From Lewinella sp. IMCC34183 (GTDB taxonomy: Bacteria; Bacteroidota; Bacteroidia; Chitinophagales; Saprospiraceae), in assembly GCF_003390915.1 (NCBI RefSeq), contig NZ_QMEM01000005.1:310001-374000 (forward strand): a DNA stretch of 64,000 bases, written 5' to 3'. The notes under the pieces were generated by a model that saw only the letters and a program-made list of their open reading frames with translations, made no database searches and had not been told where the DNA came from. Shown one piece after another: positions 36,217 through 44,450 of the stretch. A program made the translations under genes and the position numbers. Numbering within the stretch: position 1 is the stretch's first letter; each line of letters opens with the position of its first letter.

Positions 36217-37264
36217 AAGCCTTAGCCAGCGTAATCCCAAACGTAGACCCCAGTCCGGGCGTACTGCGCACGTTGATCGTCTGCTGGTGGGCTTCCATGA
36301 TGTGCTTCACGATGGACAGGCCGAGTCCGCTGCCGCCCTTCTGCCGGCTGCGGCTCTTGTCGACCCGGTAGAAGCGGTCGAAGACGTGGGGCAGGTGCTT
36401 CTCGGGGATGCCGATGCCGTTGTCGGCTACCTCGCAGAGGATGTAGGTCTCCATATCGTAGAAGCCGAAGCGGGTGGCGCCGCCCTGGTTGCCGTACTTG
36501 AGGGAGTTGCTCACGAGGTTGACCAGCACCTGCCGGATGCTCTCGCGGTCGGCGCTGACCATGAAGCCGGTGTCGGCCCCGGGCTTGAACCCCAGGGTGA
36601 TGTGGTTCTGCCGGCTCTTGAGGTCGAGCTCCTCGACTACCTCCTGGGCGAGGTCCTTTATGTTGAAGGGCTCGAAGTCGAACATGAGGTCGCCGCTCTC
36701 GAGGCGGCTGATGGCGCTGAGGTCCTCCACGATGGTCTGCAGCCGCTCGACGTTCTTGGCGGCCTTCTTGATGAAGGACTTGGTGATCTTCTTGTCGTCG
36801 TAGCCGTGGTCCATGAGGGTATGCAGATAGCCCTGAATGTTAAAGATGGGTGTCTTGAGCTCGTGGCTGATATCGCCCACATACCGGCGGCGGTACTCGG
36901 CGAAGCGCTCGTACTGGTCGAGTTGTTCCTGCTGGTTCTCGGCCCACTCGGCCACCTCCTGCTCGACGTCGTCGATGATCGGCTGGTCGGGGTCGATGCC
37001 CTCGCGCTTCACGTCGGTGCTCACCTTCTGGCTGTGGATGGTCTTGTAGATCAGCTTAATCTTGCGGTAGATGTAGCGATCGAGGGTACCCAGCACGATG
37101 TAGTAGCTACCGACGAAGGTAGCCGGGCCGACCAACAGCACCGGCAACCAGCTGAAGGGGACCGACGGGAGCGCGAAGATCAGCAGCAATACGCCCTCGG
37201 TCGCCAGGGCGATGTAGAGTCCGGCACGGATGGAAATTTCCCGGGGGGTACTGTTCTTCAGCAT
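36215..37264 (-). CDS. PhoR-like sensor histidine kinase
   Basis: 349 residues. Two N-terminal membrane helices (about residues 13-33 and 38-60) with almost no periplasmic loop are followed by a cytoplasmic linker. The HisKA domain carries the phospho-acceptor His134 in GDISHELKTP. The HATPase domain has NLVSNSLKYGN (N box), VADNGIGIP (G1) and GGSGLGLSIVKH (G2). With so short an external loop, the signal is probably membrane or cytoplasmic. It lies 2 nt downstream of its response regulator. Confidence 0.93.
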   Translation of the reverse strand: MLKNSTPREISIRAGLYIALATEGVLLLIFALPSVPFSWLPVLLVGPATFVGSYYIVLGTLDRYIYRKIKLIYKTIHSQKVSTDVKREGIDPDQPIIDDVEQEVAEWAENQQEQLDQYERFAEYRRRYVGDISHELKTPIFNIQGYLHTLMDHGYDDKKITKSFIKKAAKNVERLQTIVEDLSAISRLESGDLMFDFEPFNIKDLAQEVVEELDLKSRQNHITLGFKPGADTGFMVSADRESIRQVLVNLVSNSLKYGNQGGATRFGFYDMETYILCEVADNGIGIPEKHLPHVFDRFYRVDKSRSRQKGGSGLGLSIVKHIMEAHQQTINVRSTPGLGSTFGITLAKA

Positions 37265-37266
37265 GG

Positions 37267-37956
37267 TTAAAACTCGAACTTATAGCCGATGCCCTTGATG
37301 GTCTTAATGTAGTGATCGCCGAGCTTCTCGCGCAGCTTGCGGATGTGGACGTCGATCGTCCGGTTGCCGACGATGACGTCGGTGCCCCACACCTTATTAA
37401 AGATCTCCTCGCGGCTGAAGACCTTGCCGGGCTTGGAGGCCAGCAGGGTCAGCAGGTCGAACTCCTTTTTGGCCAGTTCGATGCGTTCCTTGCCGCGGCG
37501 CACCACGATCTGCTCGAGGTCGATCTCGAGGTCGCCGATGGAGATAAAGTTGCTGTCCTCTTCTTCCTCCTGCCGGGCGTTGCGGCGCAGCAGGGCCTTC
37601 ACCCGGCTGATGAGTACGCGGGGGCGGATGGGCTTGGTGATGTAGTCGTCGCCGCCCGTGTCAAGGGCCGCGATCTGGCTGTAGTCCTCCTCGCGGGCCG
37701 TCAGAAAGGTGATGATGGTGTTGTCGAAGGTGGCATCGGCGCGCAGTTGCCGGCACACTTCCACGCCATCCATGACGGGCATCATGATGTCGAGGACGAT
37801 CAGGTCGGGGCGAAATTCGCGGGCCTGCGCGAGGCCTTCCTCCCCGTTGCCGGCGGTCGCTACCTCAAAGCCCTCCTTGCGCAGGTTGAACTCGAGAATT
37901 TCCAAAATATCCGGTTCATCGTCTACCAGAAGTATCTTCGCCGGGGCATCGCTCAT
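37267..37956 (-). CDS. OmpR/PhoB-family response regulator
   Basis: 229 residues: receiver domain with VDDEPD, the phosphorylation site Asp56 in VLDIMMP and the Lys of ITKPIRP, then a winged-helix DNA-binding domain ending GIGYKFEF. With the PhoR-like kinase it forms a two-component operon. A TACTTTTG box lies 23 nt upstream. A phosphate-related role is suggested only by similarity. Confidence 0.94.
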   Translation of the reverse strand: MSDAPAKILLVDDEPDILEILEFNLRKEGFEVATAGNGEEGLAQAREFRPDLIVLDIMMPVMDGVEVCRQLRADATFDNTIITFLTAREEDYSQIAALDTGGDDYITKPIRPRVLISRVKALLRRNARQEEEEDSNFISIGDLEIDLEQIVVRRGKERIELAKKEFDLLTLLASKPGKVFSREEIFNKVWGTDVIVGNRTIDVHIRKLREKLGDHYIKTIKGIGYKFEF

Positions 37957-37979
37957 GTCGGGTGTAGTTATATAAGGGA

Positions 37980-37987
37980 CAAAAGTA
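37980..37987 (-). promoter_or_regulatory. -7 promoter box of the two-component operon
   Basis: TACTTTTG on the minus strand, a perfect TAnnTTTG match, 23 nt before the response-regulator ATG. Confidence 0.55.
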
Positions 37988-38059
37988 GGCTCCCCGTATG
38001 GCTTACACCTTAACTCCGCGTTAATTGCAGGTAAACCCCTGCCGAATAAACCCCCTACC

Positions 38060-38557
38060 GTGAAAGAAGTCTATCTCATCCGTCACGCTAAAAGTAGCTG
38101 GGCGGACCCCAACCAAAAGGACCACGACCGCCCCCTGAATTCCCGCGGCAAGCGCGATGCCCCCGATATGGCTGCCCGGCTGGCCAAGACCGGCCTCAAG
38201 GTCGACGGTATCCTCACCTCCAGCGCCAAGCGTACCCGGCAGACCGCGAAGGTCTTCGCCGAAGCCTTCGGCCTGGGCAAGTCGCGCATCGTAAAGGAGA
38301 AGAAGCTGTACCACGCGGGGCCCAAGACCATCCAGAAGTGCATTCAGGACCTCCCGGAGGACTGGTCCACCGTCCTGGTCTTCGGCCACAACCCGGGCTA
38401 CACCGAGGCGGCCAACGCGCTCCAAAACGACGACTACATCGGCAACGTGCCCACCTGCGGCATCATCGGCAGCCGCCTGGAAACAAAGAAGTGGTCGAAA
38501 TGGACCCTCGCCGATGCCACCCGCACGGCGTTTTACTACCCCAAGCAGAAAAAGTGA
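38060..38557 (+). CDS. sixA: SixA-like phosphohistidine phosphatase
   Basis: 165-residue histidine phosphatase with the N-terminal LIRHAKSSWAD motif (His9), SSAKRTRQTA, and the second His in VFGHNPGYTEA. SixA-type enzymes dephosphorylate phosphohistidine on signalling proteins. It diverges from the two-component operon and its stop overlaps the GTG of the next gene. Confidence 0.9.
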   Translation: MKEVYLIRHAKSSWADPNQKDHDRPLNSRGKRDAPDMAARLAKTGLKVDGILTSSAKRTRQTAKVFAEAFGLGKSRIVKEKKLYHAGPKTIQKCIQDLPEDWSTVLVFGHNPGYTEAANALQNDDYIGNVPTCGIIGSRLETKKWSKWTLADATRTAFYYPKQKK

Positions 38558-38886
38558 CGCCTATCGTCCGTTGTCTCCCGCCCCTGTTGCTGCTCCTGAC
38601 GTGGGGCTGCGCCAACGTGTCGCCCGGACCGCCGCCCGCCGACCTGGGCGAACTGGGCATCATCGTAGCCGAACTGCAACTGGCCGAGGCGATCGCCGCC
38701 GAAGTGCCGGTTATCGTCCGCGACAGCATGCAGAAGGTCTACTACGATTCCGTCCTGGCCGAGCACGGCTATACCCGCGAGTCCTTTGACAGCATCATGT
38801 GGATCATCCGCGACGAGCCCGTCTGGATCGATTCGGTCTTTACGCGGGCCGGGGAGGTTGTTGCCCGGGATATGGCTGAGATGTAG
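38554..38886 (+). CDS. DUF4296 lipoprotein
   Basis: 110 residues starting with a GTG that overlaps the sixA stop (GTGA). The signal ends in LLLTWGC, with the lipidated Cys at about residue 17. The body, with VAELQLAEAIAAE, YYDSVLAEHGYTRESFDSIMW and a C-terminal helix, matches the DUF4296 family of small Bacteroidota lipoproteins, whose role is unknown. Confidence 0.8.
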   Translation: MTPIVRCLPPLLLLLTWGCANVSPGPPPADLGELGIIVAELQLAEAIAAEVPVIVRDSMQKVYYDSVLAEHGYTRESFDSIMWIIRDEPVWIDSVFTRAGEVVARDMAEM

Positions 38887-38968
38887 GGGGCTCGCTGCGC
38901 TCGTAGTAGATGCTCGCTGCGCTCGCGGTAGAAGAATGCTGATGACTGCGTTTCCTGACCCGCACGTT

Positions 38969-39079
38969 CTACCGCGCAAAGCGCCGTCTACCCCGCAAAG
39001 CGCCGTCTATCCCGTGAAGCGCCTCTACCGCGCAAAGCGCCGTCTACCGCGCAAAGCGCCGTCTACCCCGCGAACGAAG
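38969..39079. repeat. 19-bp tandem repeat, about 6 copies
   Basis: Consensus CTACCGCGCAAAGCGCCGT, with units beginning at 38969, 38988, 39007 (18 nt), 39025, 39044 and a partial unit at 39063. Just before it are two GCTCGCTGCGCTCG copies. The array ends 8 nt before the presumed dnaX -7 box. Confidence 0.85.
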
Positions 39080-39086
39080 TGAGCCG

Positions 39087-39094
39087 TATCTTCG
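39087..39094 (+). promoter_or_regulatory. -7-like promoter box of dnaX
   Basis: TATCTTCG, one mismatch from TAnnTTTG, 6 nt before the dnaX ATG. Confidence 0.4.
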
Positions 39095-39100
39095 CCCCCA

Positions 39101-40840
39101 ATGAGCCACTTCGTAGTCTCCGCCCGCAAGTACCGCCCCGTCCGCTTCGATGAAGTCGTCGGGCAGCGGCATGTGTCGCAGACCCTGAAGAACGCCCTGC
39201 AGACCGACCACCTGGCCCACGCGTTCCTGTTCTGTGGCCCGCGTGGCGTCGGAAAGACCACCTCGGCCCGTATCCTGGCCAAGGTGCTCAACTGCGAGAA
39301 CCGCACCGAAGACTACGAGCCCTGCAACACCTGCCCCAGCTGCGTAGCCTTTAATAACAACGCCAGCCTCAACATCACGGAGCTGGACGCGGCCAGCAAC
39401 AACTCCGTCGACCACATCCGGGCGCTGACCGAGCAGGTCCGCTTCCAGCCGCAGCAGGGCGAATACAAGGTGTTCATCATCGACGAGGTGCACATGCTCT
39501 CGCAGCAGGCCTTCAATGCCTTTCTCAAGACCCTGGAGGAGCCGCCGCCGTACGCCATCTTCATCCTGGCCACGACCGAGAAGCACAAGATCATCCCCAC
39601 CATCCTGTCGCGGTGCCAGATCTTCGACTTCAAGCGGATCCAGCCCAACGACATCATCGAGCACCTTCAGGGCATCTGCCAACAGGAGGGGATCACCGCC
39701 GACGAGGACGCCCTCCACATCATCGCCCAGAAGGCCGACGGGGCCCTGCGGGACGCCCTGTCCATTTTCGACCGCATCGTAAGCTTCAGCGGCGACAGGA
39801 TCGAATACGCGGCGGTGATCGAGAACCTGAACGTCCTCGACTACGACTACTTTTTCCGGGCCGTCGACTACCTCCTGACCGAGGACCGGGCCGGCATGAT
39901 GCTGCTCTTCGACGAGGTGCTCAAGCACGGCTTCGACGAGGACCTCTTCCTGAGCGGACTGGCTGCCCACCTGCGCGACCTCCTCGTGTGCAAGGACTCC
40001 GCCACCCTGCAGCTGCTCGAGGTAGGCGAACGCCTCCGCGAACGCTACCACCAGCAGGCCGGCATCGCTCCGGCCGACCTGTTGCTCACCGCCCTCGACA
40101 TCGCCAACGCCTGCGACCTGGGCTTCCGTACGGCCCGCAACAAGCGGCTGCACGTCGAGATGAGCCTGCTGCGCATGGTCACGATCCGGCGCGCCTTTCG
40201 CAACGAGCCCGTAAGCCTCGCGCCCGCCGGAGAATCCCCCGCACCCGCGGCCGCGCCGGAAAAAAAAAGCCCTGAACCGGCGGCCGCCGAACCCGAGACC
40301 GCACCCGCCGCGCCCGAACCCGAACTGCCCAACGAGCAACCCCCGGTAAGTCCCATGGCACCCCCGCCCGGCATCCCCGGCCCGGCGGCCTTCGCCAGCG
40401 TGGACATGAACAGCCTCATCGCCGAGGCCGAGGAGGAGGTCGGCCGCAGCCTGCCCGACGAAGAACTGCCCCCCCTGGACGACGAGCACCTGCGCGGCGC
40501 CTGGGACGTTTTTCTTGCCGAACAGCACGGCACGACCCTCGCCGTGTACCTCAAACAGGCCCTGCCGTCCGTCAGGGGCGAGGGGGAAATCGTGATCCGG
40601 GTCGGCTCCGCCCGCGCCCACGCCTCCCTGCGCGACGACGACAGCCTCATCGCCCACCTGCGCAAGACCTTCGAGCGGCCGAACCTGGTGATGCTGCTGG
40701 AGCACGACGAAAGCCTGAAACCGGTACAGGTACAGACCAAAAAGCGCCTCACCGCCAAGGACAAGTTCCTGGCGATGCGGGAGAAGAACCCCGCCCTCGA
40801 CGAGTTGCGGCGGCGCTTCGACCTGCGGCCGGAGGAGTAG
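39101..40840 (+). CDS. dnaX: DNA polymerase III subunit tau/gamma
   Basis: 579-residue clamp-loader ATPase. Walker A is GPRGVGKT (residues 46-53); the zinc module uses Cys65, 75, 78 and 81. Walker B is IIDEVHMLS, and sensor 1 lies in ILATTEKHKI. Domain III is followed by a Pro/Ala/Glu-rich linker (about residues 375-430) and a C-terminal tau-specific domain. At the start of the linker, codons GAA AAA AAA AGC form an A9 run; a -1 shift there reads AAG CCC TGA and would give a 391-residue gamma form (see finding). Confidence 0.96.
   Translation: MSHFVVSARKYRPVRFDEVVGQRHVSQTLKNALQTDHLAHAFLFCGPRGVGKTTSARILAKVLNCENRTEDYEPCNTCPSCVAFNNNASLNITELDAASNNSVDHIRALTEQVRFQPQQGEYKVFIIDEVHMLSQQAFNAFLKTLEEPPPYAIFILATTEKHKIIPTILSRCQIFDFKRIQPNDIIEHLQGICQQEGITADEDALHIIAQKADGALRDALSIFDRIVSFSGDRIEYAAVIENLNVLDYDYFFRAVDYLLTEDRAGMMLLFDEVLKHGFDEDLFLSGLAAHLRDLLVCKDSATLQLLEVGERLRERYHQQAGIAPADLLLTALDIANACDLGFRTARNKRLHVEMSLLRMVTIRRAFRNEPVSLAPAGESPAPAAAPEKKSPEPAAAEPETAPAAPEPELPNEQPPVSPMAPPPGIPGPAAFASVDMNSLIAEAEEEVGRSLPDEELPPLDDEHLRGAWDVFLAEQHGTTLAVYLKQALPSVRGEGEIVIRVGSARAHASLRDDDSLIAHLRKTFERPNLVMLLEHDESLKPVQVQTKKRLTAKDKFLAMREKNPALDELRRRFDLRPEE
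40247..40289 (+). promoter_or_regulatory. Candidate dnaX slippage/frameshift site
   Basis: Nine A residues (40260-40268) in zero-frame context A AAA AAA, with TGA reached two codons after a -1 shift. The run is flanked by GCGGCCGC (40247-40254) and by the 12-bp palindrome CGGCGGCCGCCG (40278-40289). These can pair with each other or fold locally. Confidence 0.6.
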
Positions 40841-40843
40841 TTC

Positions 40844-41545
40844 CTAGGCGTCCGCCGGCTTGCGGAAATATTGGATGGCCAGGTAGATGACGTAGGCGAC
40901 CAGCCCGCCGCCGCCCACCCAGATCAGGATGCTCTTCAGCTGCTCGATGTCCTGGCTGAAGAAGGCGATCAGGATCGTGAGCGGTACGATGCCCGCCAGG
41001 GTGGCCGCCAAGAAGCGCAAGTAGCCCATCTTGATCATGCCCGCCACGAAGCTGATGGCGTCGTTGCTCAGGAAGGGGGCCAGCCGAAAGAGCACCACGG
41101 CGCCCATGCCGTAGTCATTGACGGTCTTTTCCAGTTTGTCTTCGGTACTCTCGCCCACCAGTTCGGTCAGGGCGGCCTTGCTGAGCCCGCTGCCGATACC
41201 GTAGCCGACGGTGGAGGCGATCACTACCGCGACCACCGACAACAGCCCGCCCCACACCGGCCCGTAGGCCAGAATGGCGATGATCATGAGTAACCAGGAG
41301 GGCACCACGATCAGGAACATTTGCACCGTCATGATGAGGATCACGACTACCGGTCCCCAGAAACCGAACTGCCGCACGTATTCCGTGATGCGGGGCTTGT
41401 CTCCGCTGCTGATCACCGCGTAGCCCTGCTGTACCTCCTCCTCAAAGGAGGGTACGGCGAAGTAGCAGACGATCAGGCCGAGAAAAAGCAGGCCCGAAAT
41501 GCCGTAGACGTAATACTGGACGCGGGAGGAGGAAGATCGGCTCAT
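40844..41545 (-). CDS. TVP38/TMEM64 (VTT domain) membrane protein
   Basis: 233 residues with about six hydrophobic helices. The VTT/SNARE-associated motif region is visible as YGPVWGGLLSVVAVVIASTVGYGIG, followed by LFRLAPFLSNDAISFVAGM, the hallmark of TVP38/DedA-related proteins. Such proteins are implicated in lipid scrambling or membrane homeostasis. The ATG at 41545 is preferred to the TTG at 41563. It converges with dnaX, leaving 3 nt between stops. Confidence 0.88.
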   Translation of the reverse strand: MSRSSSSRVQYYVYGISGLLFLGLIVCYFAVPSFEEEVQQGYAVISSGDKPRITEYVRQFGFWGPVVVILIMTVQMFLIVVPSWLLMIIAILAYGPVWGGLLSVVAVVIASTVGYGIGSGLSKAALTELVGESTEDKLEKTVNDYGMGAVVLFRLAPFLSNDAISFVAGMIKMGYLRFLAATLAGIVPLTILIAFFSQDIEQLKSILIWVGGGGLVAYVIYLAIQYFRKPADA

Positions 41546-41585
41546 AGGAGATAGTGGGGGCAAAGGGCAAGCAGTTCAAATCCGC

Positions 41586-41593
41586 TAGCTTTG
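41586..41593 (+). promoter_or_regulatory. -7 promoter box, near-leaderless gene
   Basis: Perfect TAGCTTTG, 5 nt before the ATG at 41599. Confidence 0.55.
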
Positions 41594-41598
41594 TCGGA

Positions 41599-42936
41599 AT
41601 GCAAACGAAAGCTGACCTGTTCGGGGAAGACGCCCCGCCGCGCGTAAAGATTGCCGTTGCCGACATCGACGGGGTGCTGCGCGCCAAGTACGTCTCGAAG
41701 GAAAAATTCGCCTCCGCCCGCGAGGACGGCTTCGGCTTCTGCAACGTCATCTTCGGGTGGGACAGCCAGGATATGCTGTACGGCGGGGCCGCCGCCGACC
41801 CGGGCTTCGCCGACGCCCACGCCACCGTGGCCGAAGAAACCGGGCGCCGCCTGCCGTGGGAAGGCGGCACCCCTCTCTTTCTGGCCGACTTCCGCGACGA
41901 TGCGGGGATCGCGGGCACGGCCTGTCCGCGCGCCCTCCTCCGGCGGGTGGTGGAGCGGGCCGCCTCTCTGGGATTCATTGCCCGTTTCGGCCCGGAGTAC
42001 GAGTGGTTCGCCTACCGGGAAACGCCCGGCAGCCTGGCCGAGAAGGACTACCGCCACCCCACCCCGCTCTCGCCCGGCATGTTCGGCTACTCGGCCCTGC
42101 GCACGGGACAGCGGGCGGACCTGATGCGCGACCTCTTCGAGCAGCTGGCCGCCTTCGACGTCGACCTGGAGGGACTCCACACGGAAACCGGCCCCGGGGT
42201 ACTCGAGGCAGCCATCAGCCACCGGGAGGCCCTCGAGGCCGCTGACCAGGCCGTTCTGTTCAAGCAGGCGGTCAAGGAGATCAGCTACGGCCACGGGCTC
42301 GTATCCAGTTTCATGGCCAAGCCTTCCGCCGACCTGCCGGGCTGCGGCGGTCACCTGCACCAGTCCCTCTGGCGCGACGGGGAGAATGCCTTCCACGACG
42401 CCGACGGTCGCCACGGCATGAGCCAGGTATTCGAGAGTTACCTGGCGGGTCAGTTGCGCTTGTTGCCGGTACTGATGCCGCTCTTCGCGCCTACCGTCAA
42501 CAGCTACAAGCGCTACGTGGCCGGTTCCTGGGCGGCGACGCGGGCCAACTGGGGGGTGGACAACCGCACCGTCGCCCTGCGCGTCATCCCCGGATCCGCG
42601 GACGCCACCCGGCTGGAGACCCGCGTGCCGGGGGCCGACGCCAACCCCTACCTCGCCATCGCCGCCGCCCTGGCCGCCGGACTGCATGGGATCGCCGAGG
42701 GTTGGACGCTGGACGCCGCACCGGTAACGGGAAGTTCTTACGCCCAGGAAATCGGCGTATCCCTCCCCCACCACCTGGGCGCGGCCGCGGGTGCCCTGGG
42801 GGGCAGTGCCGTAGCCGCGGAGCTGTTTGGTTCGGGCTTCCGTGACCATTTCGTGGCCACCCGGCAGTGGGAATGGGAGCAGTACCTGGGGGCGGTCACC
42901 GACTGGGAGGCGCGCCGCTACTTCGAACTCGCCTAG
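41599..42936 (+). CDS. Glutamine synthetase-family enzyme
   Basis: 445 residues. N-terminal beta-grasp part with VKIAVADIDGVLRAKYVS; catalytic domain with FGPEYEWFAY (metal Glu), GGHLHQSLW (the ATP/His motif), and NWGVDNRTVALRV with the substrate Arg. It lacks the adenylylation-site region of classical GlnA and resembles gamma-glutamyl-polyamine synthetase (PuuA) or lengsin-type members. The ligated amine is unknown. The ATG at 41599 is chosen by its promoter spacing over an in-frame ATG at 41554. Confidence 0.88.
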   Translation: MQTKADLFGEDAPPRVKIAVADIDGVLRAKYVSKEKFASAREDGFGFCNVIFGWDSQDMLYGGAAADPGFADAHATVAEETGRRLPWEGGTPLFLADFRDDAGIAGTACPRALLRRVVERAASLGFIARFGPEYEWFAYRETPGSLAEKDYRHPTPLSPGMFGYSALRTGQRADLMRDLFEQLAAFDVDLEGLHTETGPGVLEAAISHREALEAADQAVLFKQAVKEISYGHGLVSSFMAKPSADLPGCGGHLHQSLWRDGENAFHDADGRHGMSQVFESYLAGQLRLLPVLMPLFAPTVNSYKRYVAGSWAATRANWGVDNRTVALRVIPGSADATRLETRVPGADANPYLAIAAALAAGLHGIAEGWTLDAAPVTGSSYAQEIGVSLPHHLGAAAGALGGSAVAAELFGSGFRDHFVATRQWEWEQYLGAVTDWEARRYFELA

Positions 42937-43322
42937 CCGCGGCCGGCGCGTCGGCGCAGCGCGCGGTGCTTGTATGCCGGACCGAACGCCCTTCGTCGGG
43001 TAACGTGGCGGTGGAACCGCAGGGACGTAAAGGTGGAACTGCCTTCCTGTCCGCGTTTGCGCGGCAATCGCCGCAAACGGTGGTTACGGGTAACGGCCTG
43101 GCGGATCTCCCGGTTGCGGGTGAGGGTACGGCCGGCCGCCAGCGGATTCTTATAGCGGGGGCCGTAGGCGTGGCGGGCCACCGCCCGGCGGGGGGCGGGC
43201 CGCAAGTCGGGTGCTGTGGCGACGACGGTGTCCACGTCGACGGTGTCGCGGGCCGTGGCCCAGCTGGGCAGGGAGGCAATAGCCAGAAACAGAATAAGTA
43301 AGGGTAATGGGTTTTCTCGCAT
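42933..43322 (-). CDS. Small secreted Arg-rich protein
   Basis: 129 residues with a good signal peptide (LPLLILFLAIASLPSWATA). The mature part is very rich in Arg and His and has an internal repeat, HAYGPRYKN and RAFGPAYKH. It overlaps the 3' end of the glutamine-synthetase-family gene by 4 nt. No family is recognised. The signal peptide and clean start argue for a real gene, but composition alone could mislead. Confidence 0.55.
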   Translation of the reverse strand: MRENPLPLLILFLAIASLPSWATARDTVDVDTVVATAPDLRPAPRRAVARHAYGPRYKNPLAAGRTLTRNREIRQAVTRNHRLRRLPRKRGQEGSSTFTSLRFHRHVTRRRAFGPAYKHRALRRRAGRG

Positions 43323-43409
43323 GATCGATCGGCTTAGTCGGCTATAACCTACTGATTTTCGGCCAGACCGCCGCCCGGCAAGTCGGCGCCGGCACTGTAC
43401 CTTACCACC

Positions 43410-44450
43410 ATGGCGCGCACTCCCACAATGCACAATTACGAGAATATCCTGCGCTACGCCTGGCGGGCCTACGACCACACGCGGTCCATACGCTCGGTCG
43501 AGGACATCAGCGCGCAGGTATCCACCAACCACGTCTTCAAACTGCTGATGACGGACGGCAACGTACTGATTGCCAAGGTGACCTACTTCGGCTCCTTCGA
43601 AGGCTTCGCCGAGGACCACACGATCATCAACGTCCTGGCCAACAACCTGCCGGTTCGCTACGCCAACTTCCTGAGCCGCGGGCTGATGAAGGGCAATCAG
43701 CTGTTTTTCCACCGTCACATCGACGCCGAGCAGGACGCCTGGATCATCTTCTACCGCCCCATCCAGATCCAAGAGAACCCGCCGCGGCGGCTGACGGAGG
43801 AGCAGGTCCGGCAACTGGGCCGCGAAATGGCCTACTTTCACCGCGACTGCACCCTGGTTTCGAACACGCTGCCGCGCAGCGACCGTGACATGACCTCGGA
43901 CGTCAACGCCCTGCTGCAGTCGGCGCGTACCGACTTTCCCGATGATTACGAGCTCATCGCGAAGCACTGCCGGCTGTTCCTGGAGAATACCTTCCGCATC
44001 AACGTCCACGGTTTTCAGAAGATCCCGGTGTTCGTCGACTGGAACATCGGCAACTTCAGCGTCGACCAGAACGGGCGTCTGGCCAGCCGGTGGGACTACG
44101 ACTGGTTCCGCGTATCGACGCGGGTGGCGGACTTCTACTTCCTGAGCCGGGTGGTCAGCGACGCCGGCGACCGGACCGCCTTCACCTACGAGGCGGACCG
44201 CCTGACCGAGCCCCGCTTTCTGCTCTTCCTGCAGGCCTACCACGCTATTTTCCCGCTGACGCGCCCCGAGGTCCTCTTTATCAAGGAGGCATACCGTTTC
44301 TTTCTGCTGAACTACGTGCTTCGGCTCGGTCAGTATTTCTTCCGCCCCTCCTTCGCGCGCAAGCTTTCGGCCGACGTGCTTACCACTCACTTACCTACCC
44401 TGGACGAGAAACTCTCGACCGACAAAATCCTGCGGGCCCTCAACCTATGA
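43410..44450 (+). CDS. APH/kinase-like protein of unknown substrate
   Basis: 346 residues. The order of motifs suggests a protein-kinase-like (aminoglycoside phosphotransferase) fold: an N-lobe with VFKLLMTDGNVLIAKV including a candidate Lys, then AYFHRDCTL, and a C-lobe with FVDWNIGNFSVD and SRWDYDWFR, which would be the catalytic Asp/Asn loop and the metal-binding Asp. A small-molecule or protein substrate is possible. Its stop overlaps the ATG of the HAD phosphatase (ATGA). A TACCTTAC box lies 4 nt upstream of the start. Confidence 0.75.
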   Translation: MARTPTMHNYENILRYAWRAYDHTRSIRSVEDISAQVSTNHVFKLLMTDGNVLIAKVTYFGSFEGFAEDHTIINVLANNLPVRYANFLSRGLMKGNQLFFHRHIDAEQDAWIIFYRPIQIQENPPRRLTEEQVRQLGREMAYFHRDCTLVSNTLPRSDRDMTSDVNALLQSARTDFPDDYELIAKHCRLFLENTFRINVHGFQKIPVFVDWNIGNFSVDQNGRLASRWDYDWFRVSTRVADFYFLSRVVSDAGDRTAFTYEADRLTEPRFLLFLQAYHAIFPLTRPEVLFIKEAYRFFLLNYVLRLGQYFFRPSFARKLSADVLTTHLPTLDEKLSTDKILRALNL

